DNA from: Galaxea fascicularis
Taxonomy: Eukaryota > Cnidaria > Anthozoa > Scleractinia > Euphylliidae
DNA length: 64,000 nucleotides
Assembly (NCBI GenBank): GCA_948470475.1
Contig: OX419345.1
Span: forward strand, 1,412,501-1,476,500
Direction: 5' to 3'
A model generated the notes under the pieces. The model had not been told where the DNA came from, did not search any database, and saw nothing but the letters and a program-made list of their open reading frames with translations. Positions within the stretch are counted from its first letter, which is position 1. Each line of letters starts with the position of its first letter. A program made the position numbers and the translations under genes. Shown here one piece after another: positions 57,701 through 64,000 of this stretch.

Positions 57701-60700
57701 ATTAGTTGTGGTAGGGTGCTGATGTTTAAAATGCATTGTTTGGAAGAATGCTAACCAGGGCTTGAGACTAACGGTAGCCAGCTAGCCACAGACTAGTAAA
57801 AATTCCATTTTGGCTAGTAGGTTTTGCACTTCACCAGTCATTTTGGCTAGTGAAAATGTTAGCACAAAACATGTGCACTAGCCACTGGACTAGTAAGCTG
57901 AAAAGTTAGCCTCGAGCCCTGCTAACCTAAATTAATGACATAAATTAAAATAAATTTGTAATTGTCTTAAAAGTTGCCATACTCCCATGAAAACCCTTTC
58001 AAAATCATACAATCCAAAAATAGACCTGGGGTCTTGAGGTTTTGAACCCCTGGCCCTCCAAGAAGCGAGCATGGATAATATTTGTGTTAGGCATAAGTAA
58101 TATTGAAATGTTTTTATCAACTTAAGTGGGTAAACTTGTTGTTAACAAGTGTTTTTAGATATGTATCATATATATCACTCACATTCTTCACTTTCACTGG
58201 AACATATGAACCTACAATTGACCTGCTCTCAATGTCAGTGGCTTCATGGCATTGCATTGCGAGGTCATAGGTTCAAACCCCATTGAAGTCCTGAATTTTT
58301 TTCAGGCTTCTTTATGCAATTGTATGTGATTGCGTTCACAACTGCGAGAATCAGTCTTCATTTGTTTTTAAATAGTTAGAGGAAAGTAAGGAGAATACTT
58401 GACCCAAAGCTTCTTGTCCTTTCCAACAACCTTTATCCTTTAATATCATTTTGTATAATTTAGTTGATAGCAGCATAATCCTTTTCCCTTAGTTGATAGA
58501 GGGAACTGATATTTTTATTACGCTAATGACTGAACAAACCTTACATGGCCATACTCTTTTCATATCATCAAGTGTAAATTATTCCTTTTCAGACTACAAG
58601 AAGGAGATCGGCTTCACTGGCCAGTTGCTAATTGAGCCCAAACCAAAAGAACCAACAAAGCATCAGTATGACTATGGTGAGTAAACACAGGGCAAACATT
58701 TTAGGATGAAAGACAGACATTTTATTTCAACCTCTCTTAACTAAGCACCAGCAGTCGGGGTGGTCTTGTTTGGCCGCTCAACCAACAGGTTACCCTACCA
58801 ACCTGACTCTGTTAGACTATGAACTGACTCCTGTTTGAAGGATAAAATAGCCTGACCTTCTTAGGACTTACATACGTGTATTCCCTCTTTTTATGTTTTT
58901 GTTTTATTTTTCATTTCTTCTGTTATCCTGTGCCCACCTCCTCTCAGTTATACTTGTTGTGTATTTTCCTTTTTACACTCGTTATTTCAGATGCTCAGAC
59001 TGTAATTGCTTTTCTGAAGACGTATGGATTGGAGGATGACTTTAAGGTCAGTTTACTTGAGAACTGGACTTCAAAAACTACTCAATTTCTTAAGGCAACA
59101 TGACCTTGGATCATCAAACTACTTGACTATATGTGTTGCCCCAGTTTTAGCGTTAACTCTCATATTCATAAGTGACTTGAGGTATGCTGGCCTTGGGTTT
59201 TGTAAGTTGCTTGTGAAGTATGACTCCATTGTAAAGTGAACAGTACCCAGGGTGCCAGAGGTTTTAATTTTCATGTTGGGGGCGACAGAATTGAGCCAGC
59301 ACTACTTCACTCTTGATGCTCCTTGCTGCTGGTGAGTGAGAAGACCTCTAGCATCCAGGGTAAGTAAACAGTTGGTCATAAGTGACTTGAGGTACAGTGG
59401 CCTCATGCAGTTTTTGTGTGACTCCATTCTTAAATTAACATTTGGCTGTATAACCTGTCTGGTAACTTCACAGCTTAACATTGAACCTAATCACACCACT
59501 CTGGCTGGACATGCGTATGAACATGATGTTGTTGTGGCATCCAAGTAAGTTTGTCTTGTTGGCACTCAATCAGTTATCAGATATGTGAACTTGTGTTTGA
59601 CATTCTAACCCATAGCACAGTTCCTCTGGCCCCATGGAAGGTCAGTGAAAGTTTCAAGGTGGAGAAAAATTAAGGTGGTTAAAGCAATAGTTTTCAAGGA
59701 AAAGTGTGGAGCTAAATTGGGTTCTCTAGAGGGGTGGTGGTGGGGGGGGGGGGAGGGGGAGGTTCAAACCGAAAAATCTTCTGTGGCCGGGGATGGTAAT
59801 CTTACATGAGGTAAACAGTTGGCACTGCTGTAAAGCTGCTTGTATTCTATTGTTCCAAATAGGTTTGGTTTTCTTGGTTCAGTTGATTCCAACACTGGTT
59901 CGCCTGACCTTGGGTGGGATACAGATCAGTTCCCTATGGACATCAAAAACTGCACGCTTGTCATGAAGGTTGGCAAATTCTTCTTATTTGCTGAAATGGC
60001 CAAGTTTGGAAGGTGGAGCCTATAGTACTACAACTAAGCATTCGTTTCATTTGCTCAGTGACACAACTTACAGGCATAACGAGCTTATTGAGTGGTATAC
60101 CATGGAATATCCTATGAGTTACTTTTTTGCTAAATATATTAAGAAACTTCAAGTAACAGGTGGGATATTCCATGGTAGACCACAAGAAAGCTTTACCCGT
60201 TTTTATCCGACACCATAGCAAATGCATAAGCCTATGCAGACAGTGTGGCATCAGTCCAGTGTATGATGACAAGATTGGTTGGAATACCGTCTGTATTAAA
60301 TCGGTTTCTTACACTCTAGTAAATGGCTGTCCATTTGCTGGTAGAGTCCCAAACTGTAAACAAATTGGAAATTCATTACATTGAACAACCAGATTTTTGT
60401 TAACACTTGAGATAGAAACATTCTTTTGAAACTCTTTATTGGTTAACATGGCTAAATAAAATACTGATGAATACTTTTTACGCCATTGCAGGCCGTTATT
60501 GAACAAGGAGGCCTGGCTCCCGGGGGCCTTAACTTTGATTGTAAAATTCGCCGTGAATCTACGGACCTTGAAGACATGTTTATTGCTCACATCGGTAAGA
60601 TAACAACAACAACTTTATTACAGTTATTACAATTGTAACGCTTATAATAAATTACTTTTGAGAGACACCTTGTAGCAACGACGGCTTGATTACAAACTGA

Positions 60701-62354
60701 CTATTCTGGTCAAACTACTTTGCGCACAGTTGCGGAAAGTCCCTTTTGGCGCGAAATATCCGAAACGACAAAAATGACCAAAAGCCGCCTGCACTGCCAT
60801 TCTTGCAGCCATTCTTGTCCAGAGCTTATTAGCTTATCAGTTTCAGCGAAGACTTTAAGGTTTTGAAGCCCGATATGTTATAGTGGCCAGTCGGTTTTAC
60901 CTTACAGCCAGTTAATTAGTTGATATCAACAATTGTTTGTGTTAAACTTGTGATTGTTTCAGGTGCCATGGACTCGTTTGCACGAGGACTTAAAAATGCT
61001 GCCAAGCTCATTGAGGACGGCACTTTAGACTCCTTAGTGAAAGTAAGTTCAAAAGCTCTTTTGCATGCTAGTGTTGGGCCTTACAAAAATTAGTCAGTAA
61101 GGTTGGATTGTGGCATCGACTCGACTTCCCTTCAGTTCCCCTGATTCACCATCAGTCATCTGATAGAGTTTCATTTAACATGTCCTTTAATATTTCAGGA
61201 ACGTTACAGCAGTTTTGATAAAGGAATCGGCGCAAAAATAGAGAAAGGCACGACTTCCTTAGGAGAACTTGAGGTGTGTTTAACCATATTTGATGACCCC
61301 TTGCAATCCTTACCATGAACTTGCTCCGCATTATACGTTTGCTTATGTTGTTGGTGATGTTGCTGTTACAGTAAATCGTGATAGCCCAAAATTCTTAACC
61401 CATTGACTTCCAAGTTTTGTACCTCTAAAACTGAAATTTACAAAGAGCCACAATCAATCTCCCCCTGGCCACGGCCTAGTTCTGCTAGTTTTGCAATATT
61501 AGCAGATGCTACTTAAGTCGCATTTACACTACAGAAAAAATGGGTCCGGACCCCGTCAAAAAATGTGGTACGGACCCGTAACTTTTGTAAAGAAATACTG
61601 GAGTTTCCGCGTGGCCATAGGCGCCTATGGCCCTGCGGAAACTCCAGTATTTGCTTTACAAGAATTATGGCTCCGTACTACTTTTTTGACGGGGTCCGGA
61701 CCCATTTTTTCTGTAGTGTAAATGCGCCTTTAATGACCTTTACTCATGCCGAAACATGTCAGCCTTGAAATGTAGGCAGGGCTCGAGATTAACGGTAGCC
61801 AACTAGCCACAGACGAGTAAAAATTTCGTTTGGGCTAGTAGGTTTTGCGCCTCACTAGCCATTTTGGCTTGTATTATTTAAGGAAATTGAGTCAAAGCGT
61901 GCAGCTTTTCGAACATCGGCTGTAATAAATATCACTGAATCACATTTCTTCAAGCTACTGAGAACTTTTAATTACTAAAAGGCAATGGACTTTTTCTTTC
62001 GCCTTACTAAAACGATGGACGAAAAACGAGAAGTCTGACCAACTGTTAAATCTAAATGTTGCTCAGTACAGAGAGGATAACACAAGGTTTAAAACGGAGA
62101 CTTAAAATACTTTTATCTTCTTGAAATTACCTACTACTTAGAAATAGATATTAAGATCCAATTATTGTGTTCAAGCACGGTTTAAATTAGACTTTTCTTT
62201 AAATAATCGACCCTTCGAGTTCCCATTTGTGTCTTTGATGACTTACAACATGGAAAATGTGTTTTTCTAGGCTTATATTATGGAGCATGGAGAACCAAAG
62301 CTTACATCAGGAAAACAAGAGAAATGCGAGGCGATTCTGAATTTTTTTGTGTAG
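54753..62354 (+). CDS. xylA: Xylose isomerase (eukaryotic XylA type), 15 exons
   Basis: Interconverts D-xylose and D-xylulose (and D-glucose/D-fructose) using two divalent metals in a TIM barrel. Exons: 54753-54840, 54953-55029, 55318-55390, 55936-56077, 56583-56720, 57177-57286, 57535-57630, 58593-58676, 58991-59046, 59474-59544, 59863-59968, 60492-60594, 60963-61042, 61199-61273 and 62271-62354. Product 460 aa, in the plant/eukaryote class II size range. The catalytic pair His125/Asp128 is in YYTFHDRD. Metal ligands are Glu256 and Lys258 (LIEPKPKEP), Glu292 and His295 (NIEPNHTT), Asp320, Asp331 and Asp333 ([15 protein letters not shown]) and Asp363 (GGLNFD). The spacing equals that of bacterial XylA (E232, K234, E268, H271, D296, D307, D309, D339) at every step. 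Spliced introns exclude bacterial contamination. An in-frame upstream ATG (54606) would add 49 residues. Confidence 0.95.
57756..57921. mobile_element. 166-bp MITE of the 5348-6234 hAT-like family
   Basis: Termini CAGGGCTTGAGACTAACG and TAGCCTCGAGCCCTG with CTAAC on both sides (57751-57755 and 57922-57926), a 5-bp duplication. It is an internally deleted version of the 887-bp element. Located in xylose isomerase intron 7. Confidence 0.8.
58188..58378 (+). mobile_element. tRNA-derived SINE, family B copy
   Basis: Shares aacctacaattgacctgctc, a box B-like GGTCATAGGTTCAAACCCC and the tgcgttcacaactgcgagaa tail with the copies at 18541-18875. The box A part is degraded. Located in xylose isomerase intron 7. 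Confidence 0.7.
59744..59762. repeat. Poly-G tract
   Basis: A G-rich run (ggtggtggggggggggggag) in xylose isomerase intron 10, about 100 bp before exon 11. It could form a G-quadruplex in the pre-mRNA. Confidence 0.7.
60093..60182. repeat. Foldback MITE
   Basis: tggtataccatggaatatcc and ggatattccatggtagacca are near-complementary arms, with inner gagttac/gtaac extending the pairing. Located in xylose isomerase intron 11. Confidence 0.65.
61516..61729. mobile_element. 214-bp Harbinger-like palindromic MITE
   Basis: Almost the entire element is self-complementary. It starts AGTCGCATTTACACTACAG and ends CTGTAGTGTAAATGCGCCT, and both halves carry atgggtccggaccc and ctggagtttccgc. TTA lies on both sides (61513-61515 and 61730-61732), the 3-bp target duplication typical of PIF/Harbinger. 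Located in xylose isomerase intron 14. Confidence 0.75.
61777..62060. mobile_element. 5' part of an hAT-like element (family of 5348-6234)
   Basis: Starts CAGGGCTCGAGATTAACGG and follows the 5' half of the 887-bp element, including gaaattgagtcaaagcgtgc and aacatcggctgta. The 3' terminus was not found, so the copy is truncated or too diverged. The end coordinate is approximate. Located in xylose isomerase intron 14. Confidence 0.6.
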
Positions 62355-63241
62355 ATGACTTCACATACTCAAGCGTCACGCGATTGAAGAGTTTTATTAG
62401 ATATAACAATGCCGACAGGTACAACCCAGTTAGCAAAATTTTAGGAGGGTTTTTACCTTGGAAATTATCATCGCCAAAAGAACGAACTTAATATTAACAT
62501 AAATCATTGAAATAAATGAATTGTTTGTGCTTGATCTATTTTCTATCAATCTGTAAAAATGAAGAGCCAAAATTAGTCAAAGAAGTGCCTTGCTTGTTTA
62601 CTGTACAAACCCGTAGAGCGTAACACGTCTCGCTTGGTTCCATACTGTTTCAGCTCTAGGCACAAAAGAGGGTGTCCATTAGGAAAAAAACAGCTTCATT
62701 CAGTGGTTGGATATTTTTCTTCTTTTTAACTATGGTCTAAAGAGAGGTTTGAACCTTTGCCTCTCGCTATCTCTGGATAGAAGACTTCCCATAGTAGTTA
62801 AGGGATACATAACTTGAAGTCTTAACGTGTTGGTAAGCTTAACACGAAGATTTTAACTCAGTTCTTAACTAGAACAGGCTTATTCGAGATTTCCTTTTTG
62901 TTTTTATCTAATGAGAATTTTTTCTCGAAAACGTTTGGCAAGTAAACAGCTGACCTTAGTAAATGCCTTTTTTGTTTGTGTGTGTATGTTTGGGCTTCAA
63001 TTACAACAACAACAACAACACTTTTACATTTCCATTACATGGTTTGTAAAACTTATTAAATAATTAGCAACTTAACACATAGAATATTCAATTACAATTA
63101 AAACTAAATATTGTTACACAGAAGGAAATGCCTAGCAGCTAAATAACCGTACATGCAATGCAGAAATTTTATACCAACATTTTTTCTTTTGTTATTTTTC
63201 TGTGTACCGTCCTGTGTGGAGTTGCAGCCTATGCACATGGT
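62355..63241. other. Xylose isomerase 3' flank / convergent intergenic region
   Basis: 3' UTR of xylose isomerase, then the presumed 3' UTR of the minus-strand glycine-rich gene. It has a CAA run at 63003-63020. No coding sequence recognised. Confidence 0.5.
62511..62516 (+). terminator. Xylose isomerase poly(A) signal AATAAA
   Basis: AATAAA 157 bp after the stop, followed by tgaattgtttgtgcttg, a plausible GU-rich downstream element. Confidence 0.65.
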
Positions 63242-64000
63242 TTAAGAATTCAACAATGTGATTATAACTTTACCATCACCTTTGTTTACACCCGCTAAGT
63301 TTTGTTGATTTATACCATCATTGTATGACCCCCCTCCCCCTGCGGTGCCTTTTTTTATAGTTCCCATTACTCCTCCGCCTGAATACCCACCCCCTCCTCC
63401 GCCGAGAACAAATGCAAACGAACCACCACCGAAGCCTCCGTTAACGAGAAGACCTGTCCCCCCGTTTCCTCCGTTTATGAAACTGACGGGTACTTTATAA
63501 AAAAAATTAATTAGCCCTGTTCCATTTCCTTTAAATCCAGCTCCCCCTCCTGAATGCAAACTGAAATCGATGTTCCCCGTGGTAGCATTGCAGACCCGCC
63601 CTCCATTCCCATTTGTCCCACCACACTGGGTCCCATTTCTTGTCGCTTGCCCCGGGTCTCCGTCTGTAAATTTGTCACGTGCTGCCCCTCCTCCCCCTCC
63701 CCCACCAGCAATGATCAAAGGTGTGTTATCCCCCAGAGTGACAAAACTTCCACCACCCCCTCCCCCTGGTCTATCAGAGGAGTATGCGTTTGTTCCACCC
63801 TCTTGTCCCACTAAGATTTTAAGTTGAGTTCCTTCACAGAGTTGAAAAGTTCCTGTTATTTTTGCCCCTAAGCCACCTAACCTCCAGCCAGCGGGTTGGT
63901 TGTTATTGAAGGCATAGGTTCCATTGGCGCCAGAACCACCAAAAGCTTCAATGACGTAACTTCCTGTCACAGGTACAGTCCATATTTGGATTCCATTGTT
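63242..64000 (-). CDS. Glycine-rich (ALK/LTK-type) domain protein, partial terminal exon
   Basis: The frame is open from the window edge (64000) to a stop at 63242, 252 codons, with no start inside, so this is the 3' part of a gene. It begins WTVPVTGSYVIEAFGGSGAN and continues with long Gly stretches (GGGGGGSF, IIAGGGGGGGAA, GGGGGGYSGGG) and paired cysteines (CEGTQLKILVGQEGG; CGGTNGNGGRVC). This is the fold signature of the extracellular glycine-rich region of ALK/LTK receptor kinases, also found in many cnidarian secreted proteins. The stop comes right after the domain (KVIITLLNS), so this exon carries no membrane segment or kinase. A secreted ligand-binding or matrix protein is more likely than a receptor kinase. 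Confidence 0.75.
   Translation of the reverse strand, partial: NNGIQIWTVPVTGSYVIEAFGGSGANGTYAFNNNQPAGWRLGGLGAKITGTFQLCEGTQLKILVGQEGGTNAYSSDRPGGGGGGSFVTLGDNTPLIIAGGGGGGGAARDKFTDGDPGQATRNGTQCGGTNGNGGRVCNATTGNIDFSLHSGGGAGFKGNGTGLINFFYKVPVSFINGGNGGTGLLVNGGFGGGSFAFVLGGGGGGYSGGGVMGTIKKGTAGGGGSYNDGINQQNLAGVNKGDGKVIITLLNS

Noticed and set aside
58010..58075. Possible tRNA-like sequence (ggggttcaaaacc on the minus strand)
   Set aside because: Only a box B-like string is present, with no box A or cloverleaf.

Overview
The window is intron-rich, AT-rich eukaryotic nuclear DNA, most likely from an anthozoan cnidarian and probably a stony coral. I infer this from three things. The genes are conserved animal genes with short exons and GT-AG introns. 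There is a complete xylose isomerase, which is rare in animals. The non-coding DNA is full of repeat types I associate with cnidarians: tRNA-derived SINEs, foldback MITEs, Penelope-like ends and GAT/ATT microsatellites. The species assignment is inference. Nothing bacterial, viral or CRISPR-like was seen.

Layout. (1) About 0.1-12 kb, minus strand: CYRI (FAM49), a Rac1-binding regulator of Scar/WAVE, with 12 coding exons. (2) 13.2-16.2 kb, plus strand: BPHL-like serine hydrolase, 3 exons. (3) 17.4-19.8 kb, minus: a two-exon class A GPCR with prostanoid-receptor-like features. (4) 19.9-26.8 kb: no gene found, many repeats. (5) 26.8-32.6 kb, minus: an unrecognised coiled-coil protein of 11 exons with a tandem exon duplication. 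(6) 33.6-34.5 kb, minus: a single-exon class A GPCR. (7) 36.9-48.9 kb, plus: GNL2 (nucleolar GTPase 2), 21 exons. (8) 49.3-54.6 kb, minus: EIPR1/TSSC1, a WD40 subunit of endosomal tethering complexes, 10 exons. (9) 54.75-62.35 kb, plus: xylose isomerase, 15 exons, head-to-head with EIPR1 across 185 bp. (10) 63.24-64 kb, minus: the terminal exon of a secreted or membrane protein with an ALK/LTK-type glycine-rich domain, cut by the window edge.

I assembled the gene models by hand, by checking splice sites, reading phase and fit to remembered family architecture. For CYRI, BPHL, EIPR1, xylose isomerase and most of GNL2 the phases close exactly and the lengths match the family. The genes do not form an operon or pathway. 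The clearest functional linkage is the divergent EIPR1/xylose isomerase promoter and the tail-to-tail GNL2/EIPR1 pair.

The most unusual items are the animal xylose isomerase with every catalytic spacing conserved, two hammerhead-ribozyme-like motifs in Penelope-like remnants (25.6 kb plus, 33.1 kb minus), an hAT-like family leaving 5-bp target duplications, and the unrecognised coiled-coil gene.
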